Positions 1-13,049 are shown, counted from the first letter of the stretch. The stretch: 64,000 nucleotides of DNA from Trifolium pratense (GCF_020283565.1 NC_060059.1:32848838-32912837); one strand, 5' to 3'. Notes: generated from the letters alone by a model not told the origin. Translations and numbers: made by a program.

Positions 1-15
1 ATTTTTATTCCATCA

Positions 16-236
16 CACTATTTAGACAGCAGAGATTCTTTACCAATTTTTTTCACAAAGATCTTGGATATATATAGATCATCATGAACATCTTCTGTAC
101 GATTCTTGCCTAGATGCATCTACTAATATAATGCAAATTATAATTGAAATATGGTTCACCTATTTAGACAGTAGATTCTTTACCATATTTCTTTCACAAA
201 GATCTTGGATATAGATCATCATGAATATCTTCCGTA
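16..236. repeat. Imperfect direct duplication of about 80 bp
   Basis: Two copies (about 16-101 and 158-236) share the text 'ttcacaaagatcttggata' followed by a gatcatcatgaa block. They are separated by about 55 bp of unrelated AT-rich sequence. Nothing in it looks coding. It lies about 1.2 kb upstream of the first REM gene. Confidence 0.7.
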
Positions 237-496
237 CTCCCTTTGTCCCAAAATGTATGACATAGTTAGATTATTTCACGCATGTCGATGCATAATTTTG
301 ATAATTAATATTTATAATTGTATAATAGTAAAAACTATAAAAATTTGATATTTTATAAATACACACCGGAACGAATCTAACAATATCTTATATGCTAATA
401 TTTATTTTTGTTTATTGGTAGAAAAATATAGGCAAAACAATATGTGTGAATAGTACCCAACAGTCAACTGTGTCACTTAATTTGTGATAGAGGGAG
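237..496. mobile_element. Stowaway-type MITE (Tc1/mariner)
   Basis: The left end CTCCCTTTGTCCCAAA is complementary to the right end (...GATAGAGGGAG). This is the usual Stowaway terminal repeat. The left flank is TA; the right flank reads TT, so one target base seems mutated. About 260 bp, non-coding. Three better preserved relatives occur at 6747, 32797 and 40632. Confidence 0.7.
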
Positions 497-498
497 TT

Positions 499-1428
499 AA
501 CAACACTAGTGGTAAGAGTACTTTTTTTAAATATTTTCTCTAACATTCACTTTCTAATCGAATAAAAATTAATGTAGACTTGTTACTTTCGAAATAGATT
601 ACACATAAACTAGTAAGACTCGCATCAATTTTATTCATGCGAGTCTTACTACTTTATTTTTTTCAACCTATTTCTAAAAAATGTAGATGTGTTGCATTTG
701 AAAACGTAAATAATTGATGTGCACATATAAGACCTGTGATTATTCGTCAAAAAAATATAAGACTTATGATGAGAAAGTCTTGTATAGTCACATGACTTAG
801 ACTGCTCTGAGTGGTTTTTGGTGGTTTTGGAATCCTTTCTAGTGTTTCTTTTGTAAATTTTTATTTTTGTTTTTGAGTATTTATAGTACTCCTACAATGT
901 GCTCTGACCATTTTAATCATTATATATATATATATTTATCTATTTGCAATTAAAAGAGAAAAAAAAAGGTCACATGACTTAGGCATCACAAGACTTAGAC
1001 ACGCCCAAAAAATAAAAAGAGATAGAAGAAGAAAGAATTAAATATTATATATTTTGTGTACATACTTAAATTATTTTTATTTGGGTTATGACCATCTAAA
1101 TATTTTTAAAGAACAGCTTAAAAAAACTTAATTAGTAAAATGATCTCTTAAAGATATTTTTGGTTTTACATTGATCCCTTAAAGAAAAAAAATGATCGAA
1201 TAAGTCCCTTAAAAAAAAAAGTCCGAATAGGTCCCTTAAAGACATCTTCGTTGATCAGTTTGGTCCCTTAAAAATATCTCTGTTAATCAGTTTGGTCCAT
1301 TGTAATTTTATTCTTAAAAAAAAAATTCTTCAAAATGGAACATTTTTTGCACAAACTTCGACTATAAAAGTTCATGCACTTTACCAATTCATTATCATAA
1401 TTTCTAATTTCTGTCTGAACTCTGAACC
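499..1428. other. Intergenic; partial 'gtcccttaaa' MITE remnants
   Basis: There is no gene here. From about 1135 to 1300 the motif 'ggtcccttaaa' recurs four times. It matches the terminal region of the Mutator-like MITE at 33908-34310, so this is probably a degraded end of that family. The 5' leader of the following REM gene lies in the last 100 bp or so. Confidence 0.5.
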
Positions 1429-3766
1429 ATGTCAAATTATTGCCCTAAAGAGTTCTTCAAGATAGTGCAAAATCATGAACTGCATAACGGAGAGCTTGTA
1501 AGCATCTTGTCACCTCTTTCCCTTTGCATTAATTCCTTTCAATTTTTTTTTACATATCACAATCCAACTATTCTTGTTCATTATGATTAATATATGTTGC
1601 AGAGGCTTCCCAAGAAATTTGTGAAGAATCATTGGAAAGAAATATCAAATCCAGTAGTCCTTAAACTCCCAAATAATGATCGACATAAAATATCTTGGGT
1701 GAAGCGCGACGGTGATATTTGGCTTCAAAAGAATTGGGAAAATATTGCAAAGTTTCTTAAACTAGGCTTTGTTGTAGTTTTTAAATACAAAGGAAGATCA
1801 TATTTTAAGGTTAAGATATTTGGTCTCAATACATTGGAAATTGATTATTCCAATATAACAAAGTTCATAGATGAAAGTTGTGAAGTTATTGTTGATGATA
1901 GTGATGATGATGATAGTGTTGGTCAAATGAATGGTGTTGGTACATCTCAAAGGGGGAAAACTCGCAAGAGAAAAATGAATGGTGACTTCATCTAATTATC
2001 TTTTATTTTATTTCATTGTTTTTAATTAACTTAGTAAAAATAGTTTTTTACTCAATTGTTTTTAATCAACTTAGTCAAAATAATTTTATTTCCTTTGTAG
2101 GTAGTAAAAGAGGTAGGAAGGCTAAAAAATCTTCAACAAGTGGAGCTGGAGCTGTTAATGTGAATCCAAGTTTTGAAGTGAAATTGTCAAAAACTTATGC
2201 CCTGCCCGATGGCTATATGTTGGTTAGTTAAAATACTTAAAAATGTCTACTAATTTTGATTTTAATTATTATCTGTAATTTTTGTCAAAAAAATAAATTA
2301 ATATCTCTAGTAGTCCTCGGTGTTACAGCCTAGTGGTCGAATTACATGACATTTTATATCGGTGTTTGAGTTCGATCCTAGGTTTTCACCCTTCTCCTTC
2401 CGCAGTTGTGGCTGGCTACTATCTATAATCACATACTAATTAATAAATTATTAATTGGATCAGAGGTTACCAAGTGATTTTTCTCAAAAATACTTGAACG
2501 GGTATTATGGGAGTGCAAGCATTAGAGTTGGTGAGGACATGGCTATGGAAGTGACGCTGAGGTTTCAAGATATTGATTATAATAGAACATCCTTTATATC
2601 CGATGGTTGGAAACCAGTTATTCAAAAATATAACTTGCAAGTTGATGATAGATGTGAATTTAAGATGATACAACAACACCCACCTTCATTCACTCTTACT
2701 ATTAATGAAGCTGGAGGTTGGTGTTTTTTCGTTTTCTTGCTCTCCAAATTTATTTATTATTTGAAAAATATAATTAGCCACATTTGTTTAACATATATAT
2801 CAATTGAATTTTTTGTTTCCAATTTGTTTGAAGGAATGATCTCTTCTTGTGATAATAATATTGGGAAGAGAAGAGCCATTGAAGGAACTTCTAGGAGCTA
2901 CCATGTTCAATCGAGTATGTATTTACTTATTTAAAGTTTTTAGAAATTTTAAATAGGTTTTTTTTATTAATAAATTAATAGACTATCCAAAAATCCCTTG
3001 AAGAAAAAAAATTAAATAAGTTTCCTTACATTTCTAAATAATTATTTAGGGCTCAATTTTTTTTGTCCAAATTTTTTTTGACTCGTTTTTGCTTATATTT
3101 TGAGACGGATGAAGTAACTTTTATGTTAGTCAATAAGTTTTCACTTACAAAAATTATATCTTTATAAGTTGTTTTCTCATAAACTACATTGAAAAACTTA
3201 TAATAATACATAAAAATTTATTTAATTGGATAAGCTATTTCGCATAGGCTCAAAATAAGTCAATCCAAACAGACACTTAGTTATTTGAAATTATCTAGTC
3301 AAAAGAGAAGAAAAAACAATTTTATTAATCAATATTTAATGTTGACAACACAGCACACTTATAAAGAAAATTATATATTTTTCTTTTGTATTTCAACAGA
3401 TTTAGAAGGTCATATAATCGAGATTTGTGTGAGCTCTAACTACCCGGTAGGATTAATTATGGTAAATGTAGTTTTATATAGTATATATTGTTAGAACTTC
3501 ATAAATATAATAAAAAAAATTGTTTATTTTTGCAGTATATTGATAGTGAGGTTTTTGATCGACATAGAGAATGGCATAACAAAGATGTGCAGTTGAAAAT
3601 GGGACAAAAATCGTGGTTTGTAACAGTGAAATATTATGGGAAAACTTGTAAGTTCTATAAAGGTTGGAGACCATTTAAGAAAGATTGCAATCTGAAGAAT
3701 GGAGATAGTTGTTTCCTCAAGTTGATTGATGAAGAAAATTTACTGTTTGAAGTTTCATTTGAATGA
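1429..3766 (+). CDS. Gene A: three-B3-domain REM-like transcription factor
   Basis: Predicted exons are 1429-1497, 1603-1981, 2101-2222, 2464-2716, 2834-2914, 3400-3461 and 3536-3766. They total 1197 nt and 398 aa, all junctions are GT..AG and all phases agree. B3-1 spans residues ~8-105 (FFKIVQNHEL start, RLPKKFVKNHW, LEIDY end). An acidic DDSDDDD stretch and a basic GKTRKRK/KRGRKAKK linker follow. B3-2 is ~173-272 (NPSFEVKL, GWKPVIQKYNLQVDD). B3-3 is ~306-398 (GWRPFKKDCNLKNGD). B3 is a plant DNA-binding fold, so a nuclear regulator is expected; REM genes are typically expressed in reproductive meristems. This start is used because exon 1 matches the first exon of every paralog here. A SINE lies in intron 3 and a MITE in intron 5. 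Its mirror copy, if any, lies outside the window. Confidence 0.82.
2318..2428 (+). repeat. tRNA-derived SINE in intron 3 of gene A
   Basis: It has an A-box-like segment (cagcctagtggtcg) and, about 40 bp later, a B-box-like segment (gagttcgatcc), spaced as in a pol III promoter. It does not fold as a complete tRNA, so a SINE head is the better reading. Confidence 0.5.
3091..3276. mobile_element. Foldback MITE in intron 5 of gene A
   Basis: The family has ends of the type 'gtttggattggcttatttttgagcttatg' in inverted orientation. This copy ends 'caaaataagtcaatccaaac'. Relatives lie in introns of B (8021), H (31736) and B' (61083). Superfamily not assigned; no clear target duplication. Confidence 0.55.
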
Positions 3767-5633
3767 ATGCACCACCACTAGTTGTTTCTTATGTTCTTTC
3801 AAGCTACTACGTACTACTACTAGATATATGTTTAAATATAATGTTTATGTGATATTATGTGTAGTAGTATGATATTTATGTGTTATGTTATTTTGTTATT
3901 TATGTGTTATGTTATTATGTGATATATATATTTTATATGAACTATTACATGTCGGTGTTTGGTTTATAATATATGTAATATATATATTTAATAATATTTA
4001 TAATAAAAAAAATTGTTTACGAATTTCATGGTCCGTTTGATTAAAGGTAAAATAAGTGAGAACGAAGGAAAATATGAAAATTGAGGAATAAATTTAAACT
4101 AGCTTTTAGTCTAAATTCATTTTTCTATTTTCGTATTTTTTTTCCTTCTCACTTTTTTTTCCTTTCAACCAAACAAATCCTTGTATTCTTTATACAAGTA
4201 TATTCCTTTAAAACATTGAGTAATTTGCAAAACACCAACACAAATGTTGTTCATTGAATTCATGCAGCATGTTTTTATTGTCTTGTTTTCAGACATTTTT
4301 ATTGTATTCTTGAATTATTCGATTTGAGACTACTTTACAAGTAGATTTCTTTAAAATAATGACTAATTTAAGAAACATAAGTCTACAAATTTTAATTCAA
4401 GTGATAATTTTTTTGAAATTGTTAGGTTAGATGTTGTGATAGTAGTTTGAATCTCAGCTACCTTAGTTTGTGGATCAATTTATTTTGAGAATTGTTTAAT
4501 GTTATTGATGTTTTGTTTTATACCTATTTGGGGTTGGTCTAGCGGTATTGGTTTGGGTCCTTGGAGTATGTTCCTCTCAAGGTCTCATGTTCGATTTCCC
4601 TGGTGGCAATTTCGGTGGGTTAAGTCCATACAGAACAAAAGACTCTGGCTTTAAATGGGCTCCCACAAGTGGGCGGTGGGATTGATCCCCTTAGATTAGC
4701 CGGTCTAAGTTCAAATACCAAGTTTTCAAAAAATTGATGTTTTGTTTTATTGAGTTTTTTTTAAATAATGAGATTGATATCGCTAGTATGTGGCGAATTG
4801 AGATTTCTAAGCACCTAAGTTGATTGCACCGCCCCGGCCACTTTTGGACAGGCCTTAAACTAGACATGCAAAGGTTTGGAATATATGTAACAAAAAATAT
4901 ATTTCATATTGATTGAAATGTTCGGGAGGAAATGTTTTTTAGACCACAAAATATTATTAATAATAACCATCTTTGCTCAATACTAACAGAAGTTGGGATA
5001 AACAGAATTACAAAATATAGACGCCATATATAAGCAGAACATCAATGAGAAAACTAAAAGACGGACACCACCTAGTACACATTCCATAGTACCACTTAGA
5101 GTACACACCACAAACACCAGACCATTAAAGAGGACCATCAACTTGACCTAAAAAGATACCCTAAAACTCTATCTCTCGATCTCGAATAAAAGATATCGGA
5201 CCATCAGAATTAAAAAAACAGCTTTGTGAGATAAAATTGTTTGGGAGAAAATGTTATAGAACCGATATTTGATTGATTTAAAGAGATTTGTATAAAAGTT
5301 TTCTTTTTAATATTTTATTTAATGTATCAAAGAATATTTCATTTCATTCAGAGAATCCTACTTGGTATTACCAAAAGAACCACAGAATCCTACTACTTGA
5401 TTAGTAAATCTTTCAAAAAGAGAATAAGAATCCTACTTCTTGATTTATGTAGCACAAAAGTATCTATTGATTAATGATTCTTCGTATCCACTATCCAGCT
5501 ATTAATCCAATGCTGACCAATAAAACAATATCATTCATTTTTTATCTTTATATAATTGACCATTAATTTCTTGTGTAAGCACGTACACCCTTCTTTTTCA
5601 CTGAAAACACACTCTACATAGTTTTAGTTCTAT
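3767..5633. other. Intergenic with SINE-like and unclassified repeats
   Basis: No host gene is visible. 4531-4735 is SINE-like (A box 'ttggtctagcggtattgg', B box 'atgttcgatttcc') and shares its 3' part with 38650-38790. 4920-5220 is a moderately repetitive block of unknown class. The mirror symmetry with the far end of the window begins near 5560. Confidence 0.55.
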
Positions 5634-5932
5634 ATGTCTTCTCAAGAACTTGATCATGGGAATAATAGTGTCCACTTTTGAAAGATTATTCTTCAAACTA
5701 CCCTTCAACAATGCAAGGAAAATTGGTAACAATTTTTGTTCTTTATTTTCTTCATTTCTCTAGTTATGACTTACATACTAAATATATTTTTTAATAATAA
5801 TAAAAATATTTTGATCCAAAATAAAATTGTTGTATTCATATTGTTTGTGTGTGTTTGCGCGACAGAGAGTGCCCATAAATTTTGTGAGGAGGCATTGGAA
5901 AGTAATATCAAACCCTGTTACTCTAAGGCTTC

Positions 5933-6554
5933 TGTTGTGAATTCGGATTGAATCACACCAATACCTTGATGTGTGTGGAGCAAATGGATTAAAGCAATCA
6001 ACAAGCGAGAATGACAATAATAACAATAACAAAAGATAAACCGTGAAAACGTAAAGAACACGAGATATTGTTTACCCAGTTCGGTTATAACAACCTAGTC
6101 TGGGGGAGAGAGACTCTCCGTTCCACTATCAATGAAAAACTTGATTACAAAGATTCAATACAAGAGTTGCAAGAATCTAGCTTTGATCCTAAATTCTACC
6201 CTTTTTCCGAATCTCTTCCCGTGACCAAGAGATTCAATCAATAAGTGTTTACAAGGTGATGAATCAATCCCCAACCCTAGAGTATGCCCAAGAGAAGTTC
6301 TCTAATAAACCCTAGTCTTTTGTTGGCTTTAGAAACCCTAAAATCACCTTAAAAAAGTCAGAAAACGCATAACATATATATAGGCCCGCAGGCACTACGC
6401 CTGGGCGCAGCCTCCCACGCCTGGGCGTGAGCAGGCAGTGTTCAGCCTAGTTTTTCACGCCTGGGCGCCAGCTCCCACGCCTGGACGTGAGCAGGCAGAG
6501 TCTACCAAAACATGATTTTCTGATTTTTACATTATTTCAAGGCAATATTCAACA
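5933..6554 (-). mobile_element. Solo LTR inserted in exon 2 of pseudogene B
   Basis: The 622 bp element has TGTTG...CAACA ends. It is flanked by GCTTC/ACTTC, a 5-bp target duplication with one mismatch. B' shows the uninterrupted site. It is homologous, in reverse orientation, to the solo LTR at 38795-39433 (shared agtctctctcccccaga and attcacaaca parts). A GC-rich tandem motif (acgcctgggcgt, about 6395-6490) sits beside a TATA-like run. Confidence 0.85.
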
Positions 6555-6746
6555 ACTTCCAAATTCGACTGAAAAGAAAGTTTCTTGGGAGAAAACCAGT
6601 TATTACGATGTTTGGTTTTGCAATGGTTGGAAAGAATTTGCAAATTATTTGTCTTTGGGCGATTCACAACTTTTGGTGTTCCAATATCAAGAAAATTCGC
6701 TCTTTAATGTGATTGGATTCGGAAAATGCGGATTGGAAATAAAATA

Positions 6747-7046
6747 CTCCATCCGTCCTAAATTATAAGGAAAAAAATCCATTTTTTTGGTCTCAAATTA
6801 TAAGGGAGAAAGTCATTTTCAAGAATTTTTTCCCTTATTCTCATAAAATTAAATGCAAATTGCATTTAATTTTCTCTCTCTACCATTTTCTCAATAAACA
6901 ACAACCAATAAAAATTGTTTTTACATCTTTCTATGCAACTTATTCCAAGAAAAACCCACCAAAACATATTTCAAATTCTCATGTTTTACTTTTTTTTAAT
7001 AAGTGTGATTTTTTTAATTTTTTCTTATAATTCGGGACGGAGGGAG
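6747..7046. mobile_element. Stowaway MITE in exon 2 of pseudogene B
   Basis: The 300 bp element has CTCCATCCGTCC...GGGACGGAGGGAG ends and TA target duplications at 6745-6746 and 7047-7048. The intact paralog B' carries a single TA at this point (...aaaataccct...), which proves the empty site. Confidence 0.93.
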
Positions 7047-8020
7047 TACCCTTTTAAGAGAAACTAGTGAAGAATATGATGATGTGGAAGAAAGTGATTG
7101 TTCTTTGAAAATTATTGAGGATCCTTCATCATCGCGGTTTAAAAGGACAAAATCTCGATCACCATCTTCTAAAATTTGTAAAAATTATAGAAAATTATTT
7201 TTTCTATAATTTTTCTTCTAAAAATTATTGAAAATTATTTTTTCTTCAAACAAAAAAAAATCTTCTAAAATTTGTAAGAAGATGAAAATCAATGCAAAAG
7301 AATCTAAGCATGCAACGAGAATAGTCCGAACTCATGGTTGGTACATGCAACGAGAATCTTCTAAAATTCTATTTTTTTGTTAATTTTTTTAGGACTTATT
7401 TATGGTGAGTTTCTCAAATTCCTTGCAGGAAGTAGCTGTGACAATCTTAAGAAGAGAAGCTATTATTTGTATGAAAAAGTGATGACAAATTTTGACTCTG
7501 ATAAGAACTTTTTCGCATGTATTCTCCAAAAGACATACATTGAGAGAGATCTCTTGGTAACAAACTATTCTTTTATCACTTTATAAATATTGATTTACTA
7601 AAATATTGACAATGAATGTTATCAAAACATTAGTAATATATTCCTTGATGAGATTAATTGGTATCTACCGATGGTTAATTTTTTATTTTATTTACACAAT
7701 CCCGTCATATTATGTGATAGATTTTGATTGGTTGGATATATAAAAAAACATTACAAAGATATGCCTTATGTATATGTCACATGATAAACTATAAATTAAT
7801 ATTTACATTAATATGTATATCGAATAACTTAAAATTATTAATAATATGTTTAAACTAATACTTCATACCTATAAAAAATTATTTTTTTGGGGTGGGGGTG
7901 GGCCATGACCCACCCTAGACATCCCCTAATACCGCCTTTGTATTTTTTTTTTATTTTTTTTTTTGTTGTAACCGCCTCTGTATATGTATTTGAGAGTTAG
8001 AAATGGCATACATTTTATAG

Positions 8021-8226
8021 GTTATGTTTGGATTGATTTATTTTTGAGCTTATGAGAAATAACTTATGCAAATGATTAAGTTTTTATGTATTATTATAAC
8101 ATTTTAAAGATAGTTTATGAAAAAATAGCTTATAAAGAGAAAATTTTTGTTAGTGAAAATTTATGAACTATCATAAATGTTTATTTATTTGTATAAGCTC
8201 AAAAATAAGTCAAATTGAAACTGTCC
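8021..8226. mobile_element. Foldback MITE in intron 4 region of B
   Basis: It has inverted ends (tgtttggattgatttatttt / aaaaataagtcaaattgaaa). It is the same family as the copies at 3091, 31736 and 61083. The mirrored intron of B' has its copy at the same place, so it was present before the inverted duplication. Confidence 0.6.
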
Positions 8227-8690
8227 TAAGTATTTGTTGTGAGGTTTGTTATTGAGTATTTTATGTGAAAACCAATAATTCAAAACAGGGGATGCCCAAT
8301 AAATTTGCTAAGACACATCTACAAAGGATGGAAGGAAGAGATGTTACCCTTTTTGTTGACAAAGATAGAACATGGAATGTTGATTTGAAGCTCGATTCAA
8401 ATAATAAACAATTTACACTAAGTGGTGGTTGGAGTAAATTTCGTGATCACTATAAATTGAAATTTGGTGATGTTTGTGTTTTTATACTAAACAAATGCAA
8501 AGGAACAGTTTCATTCCAAGTTGTCATTTTCTCTCTAGAAAAGGACATGAACACTTCGTATTTTGAAGGTAATTATCTAATTTATTTAGTTTCCATTATT
8601 TTTGCATGAATATATACATACATGAAGGAATATTTTGATGACTAATTATATTCATGAATTACTTATGTTGGTGTAGGGTATATATTGTGA

Positions 8691-11505
8691 AGGAATGTGA
8701 CTTGAAAGCTTGTATTTGAATTTACAATTTCAATAATATGCTGCAAAATTAGATTTATGCGTCGGTCTCATTATGAACAAGGTTTTAAGAAATTGCATGA
8801 ATTATTTGGTGTTTTAAATATGATCCTTTGTATGCAATTCAAAAATTTAAAAGGTATCACATGTTTGAAGGATATCTTTCGATGTATGAGTTTTTTTTCT
8901 TAAATATTTCTACAAAAAACATAACTATTGATCAGAGATATGTATTTTTGCCATTCTCCTGTTACATCTTGTGATCGGAATTATTTTTTTTGAGGTGGGG
9001 TCGTGGCGGTAGGTATGTCAAAATCACGGTAATCCACCATAATTTTAATACATAACGAAGCTTCTGCAAAATCACATAAGGTCGTCGTAATTCTAAGACA
9101 TTTTTTTTTTGATATTCTATTCAAGAACCAAATATTCTAAGATAAAGAGGTGTAATACTACCTTAAGGAAAATGAAATAGAATGGGCATTGAGAACAAAT
9201 ACTTCAGCCATTAGAATGTTTCTCATGACCAATGGTTGGACACGGTGATTTTTCATGAGATGGAATGGAATATGTAATAGGTGAATGAATATTATATGCT
9301 TAAGCTTCATTTAGCTTCACATTATCGAAGGTCAAAGAGGATCAATCGAGAGATTTCAATTGTTACAAATAAGCCTTAACATAAGCCTTAACAATGTTAT
9401 CTTAGCTTTTTGTCGTTAATTTATGAACTTCTGAATATTAGTTTATTAAATAAATTTGACATTTTTTTTTAGAAGCTAAAAATATACTATTAACAAGGTT
9501 ACCTTAGCACAATATATGCTAACATAACAAAAACTTTAGATTATAACATTGAAAAAGACTTGATTAGGCACAACACTAAATATTATGTGTTAGACAGACT
9601 CACATATATAATTTCAAAAAATTTGAAGATAAAACAATTAATTAAGATGACGTGACTAAATTATTTAACATTTATTTTTTGTCTTTTGTGTGTATGTGTG
9701 CCTAAATGTATTATATTTGAGGTTGCCCAAGAAAGAATGACTCACATTGAGAATTTGAACTCCAGCAATAACATTACTCCAAGAGGATTTGAACTCCAGC
9801 GATAACAATCATTACTAAAATTAATACATTATGATTTAAGCCACCATCAAGAGCTAGTAGTACTCTCAAAAATATTATCTATGAATATAACCTTTTGTCA
9901 AAATAAATAACTATAGTCCTTTCTTTTTAGATTGACCAAGAGCACGCCAACCAAATAATATTACAAACGTCATTCTTAAACTCCACGTTATTATTAGCTA
10001 AGCCACAATTTTTTTTTAACATCAAAATATATTTATATTGGATGGTAAAGAGTACAAATAGTACTACACTCAAATTTTGAGATTAAGTATAAGGGGTATT
10101 AGACTAAAACCTCAAAAACAAGAAGCAAGAGAGAATAACTCCAAGAACGGGTCCTATCTAAAAATACAATCTATTGAGTTGATATTCCATTCATATAAGA
10201 TGCATGTCCCTCCCTTTTTATTCTCCACCAAACACTTCCAAGAAGTCCTTTAATATTTTCTAAGCATTCTGCGAGTACCGAGACTTGAGCTGAAAAGATC
10301 GAAACTTTTATCTTGGAAATGGTCCCTAGGTAAAAAAATATGTTTCCTCCTATTCCTTTTATGAGTAGGGTATGCACCCTATTTCTTGCTGGAACCGGTA
10401 GAGTCTGTCAAGGTGTTGAGTTAGGTCTTTGTGAGGTCGGGTTGATTGAAGGCCTCCTGGGGATATCCTTATGGGTGGCTGATCCTTGCCTCTCCCATAA
10501 ATGGGTTCTTGGATCTTCTTGCACCGGTTGGTTACACATGTTTAGCTTTTGCAGTGCTTTCTTGTATGAAAAAATGGTAGGAGTGAATATAAGAAAAATA
10601 AAAATCAAGAACAACGAAAGTCCGCTGAAAAAATAAATATGTATTTTTTTCTATTTTGTGTAAAAGATTAAACAAAGAGATTCGCAAATAGTTAAAGCTT
10701 TCATAAAAGTTGTGTGTGTTTTCTAGGGATTGTTCGGTCGGTGTTGGCGGAATGTACTTCTGGTACCCCTTTGCGTTCTATATATATATAATATATAATA
10801 TAATTTGCCATTTAAAAAAATAAATCCTAGCTCTCCAAATAAGCTACAACATTGCATGCCACACCGATAACAACCACGTTAAATCTTTTCTGCGCGCCGC
10901 CAAACAAAACAGTCTCATTGACACAAAAGGATCTGAATGAACCCACAAACATTCCAAGCCACTTGAAGTTTTGTACCAAAGTGCACTCCCAAAGTGGCAA
11001 TGTCAGATCAATGTGAAAATCATATATTTAGATAGATCGATAAAAAACCGATACAAAGAGGTAATTCATTAAAAAAAATTGTTCATTATACAAAAGAAAG
11101 AGTGGCTCTTGATCGAAGTTGAGTTTTATCAAACAAAAAAACTTAATAATTCTTTTAATTAATAAATGAGTAAAAAGAAAATAAAATATTAAAGTAGAAT
11201 AAGATATGGAGACAAATTCACAAAAGATAGATAGTGTGTGCAACTAGGTTTGTTTGTTTGTCCGCAAAGGAAAGACCAAAATAGATAAATGATTTGCAAT
11301 GTTTGAAAAATATGACACACTCAGTCATACAAATTGGTGAAACTCAATTAGCTGGATAAAATCAGACTCAAAGGTAGAAATGGAGAAGCAGCTTTTAATT
11401 AATCCACAATAAGACAAATTTGAAAAGTGCTTTTCACTATCACTCATTACAAACCAAACTTCTCATTCAACACATTTCTTCTAGCTAATTTCTCAGATCT
11501 CAATC
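8691..11505. other. Intergenic, left palindrome arm; LINE-like remnants
   Basis: Blocks here reappear inverted at 58330-60630, for example 8760-8870 against 60410-60570 and 10085-10330 against 59450-59650. On the - strand, 10160-10290 encodes a stretch resembling the C-terminal tail of plant LINE reverse transcriptases. On the + strand, 10720-10775 (gttcggtcggtgttgg) resembles a LINE 3' region. The remainder is AT-rich with no supported gene. The promoter of gene C should lie in the last few hundred bases. Confidence 0.5.
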
Positions 11506-11521
11506 ATGTCATTCTATAACA

Positions 11522-11963
11522 TGTAAGAAATTCTACGAAATCATAAATGAAATTCAACCTTAAACAGCGGAAACGGAATTGAATTTAAATAGCCGAAATA
11601 CCTCCCGCCATTGCTATTGCTTAAAGCTTGTTCCAAGCTTGTTCCTGTCGAGGATTGATTTTGCTTGAGGTTGTTGAAGCTCTTCTAAACCTTATACAAT
11701 CTCCCTTAGATGGTGTAAGTCACTGAATAGAGATATGAGGCTTAGGGAACCAAAACAAGGGTTGCACTCTATTTATAATTTTGTCCATCACAAAAATATC
11801 TTAAGTGCAATCATAACTGCCACATTATCTTTATGGGCGGTTACTATATTTGAGGGAAAGAATAAAGACCACAATTTAGGCTTAATGGATAATTACCATA
11901 ATGTGCACTTAGTAGTAATTATCCCTTATTTAAATTAATAAATAAAAGGAGATAAATCTATCA
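11522..11963 (-). repeat. Copia-1 LTR (3' LTR in element sense)
   Basis: It runs TGTAAGAAAT...AATCTATCA, 442 bp. It appears identical to 17171-17612, including the sequence at 11735-11938 that repeats at 17384-17587. The element reads on the - strand, so this is its downstream LTR. Confidence 0.95.
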
Positions 11964-13049
11964 TTCTCCCACTTGGTCGACATATTCTTTCACTCACAAT
12001 AATAAGAAACAAGACACATGGATCATAGCGATAGGTCCTCTATAATATCGAGTATTATCTTCTATGTATCACAATGTAACGAGTCTCTAACCAAATATAA
12101 CTTAATGAATAAACTCACAACATTTATGTTTATTCAGGTTCCAAACTTAAGCGATATTTCTCAAAATCAAATGTGTACGTACACTTTAAAACTTAAAACA
12201 TGAGAAAATATCATATATAGAGTTTCATAAAACAAAAATCGTTATTATAACGAAAATCAGATATAGGAACCAAGTCCCGTTCTTTCTACATGATCCTTAA
12301 ATTTTTACAATGGCATGCCTTTATTCAAAGGATCGACAATCATCAATTCAGTACTAATATGATTGATCAATAACAATTATTTGATCCTTAATGCGCTCTC
12401 TTACGGCTAAATACTTAATGTCGATATATTTAATTCGACTTCTACAGCTAAGTACTTAATGTCGATATACTTAATTCGACTTTTACTTTTAGTATTCTTA
12501 GCCATAAAACCGCAACTGAATTGTCACAATACATCTTTGGCGGTCAAAGATTGAATCTACAATTTTCAACCCATAATTGAAACTCTTCATTCATACACCA
12601 TGTGATGTAGTTTCAAACAAAATACGAACTTAGCTTCCATTGTGGAAGTGACGGTCAAGGTCTGCTTTGCGCTTTTTCAAGAAACAACTTCACCGGCTAA
12701 CATGAAAATGTAACCGGAGGTTGATTTTCTTAAGTCAACACAACCCGTAATCTCTTAATTAGAGTAACCTTTGACCTCTAAAATTTCAGTTCGTAAATAC
12801 ATAAGCATGTAGTCTTTGGTACCTTAAGGTACCTAGTTACTTTATTTGCAGCTTTCCAGTGTTTCATATCTGGATTATCTAATATCTGTTTAATATTCCA
12901 ATTGCAAATGCAATGTCAGACCGTGTGCGAACCTGAGCATACATTAGGCTTCCACCGATGGAAGCATATAGAATATTAAACATTTGTTCCCTCTAAAAAT
13001 CGTTATTCGGGCATAGGTCCAAATTGAACCTATCACCATTCACAATGGG

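Larger units (their letters stand above)
5634..8690 (+). pseudogene. Gene B: REM two-B3 pseudogene with several disruptions
   Basis: This is the mirror copy of the intact B' gene at 62649-60630. Recognisable exons are 5634-5725, 5866 to about 7334, 7429-7556, 8289-8568 and 8677-8690. Exons 3 and 4 keep exactly the lengths in B' (128 and 280 nt). Damage compared with B': a TGA at 5679-5681 where B' has a Phe codon (codon 16); 5 extra bases near 5711 in exon 1; a solo LTR (5933-6554) and a Stowaway MITE (6747-7046) in exon 2; and AT-rich local duplications at about 7170-7290 and 7311-7360. The second B3 exon (GWSKFRDHYKLKFGDV) is still open. It cannot encode a full REM protein. Exon 3-4 transcripts could still exist, but that is speculation. 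Confidence 0.85.

Noticed and set aside
10340..10636. 98-codon open frame on the + strand
   Set aside because: No recognisable domain, and it lies inside repeat remnants that recur in the right arm.
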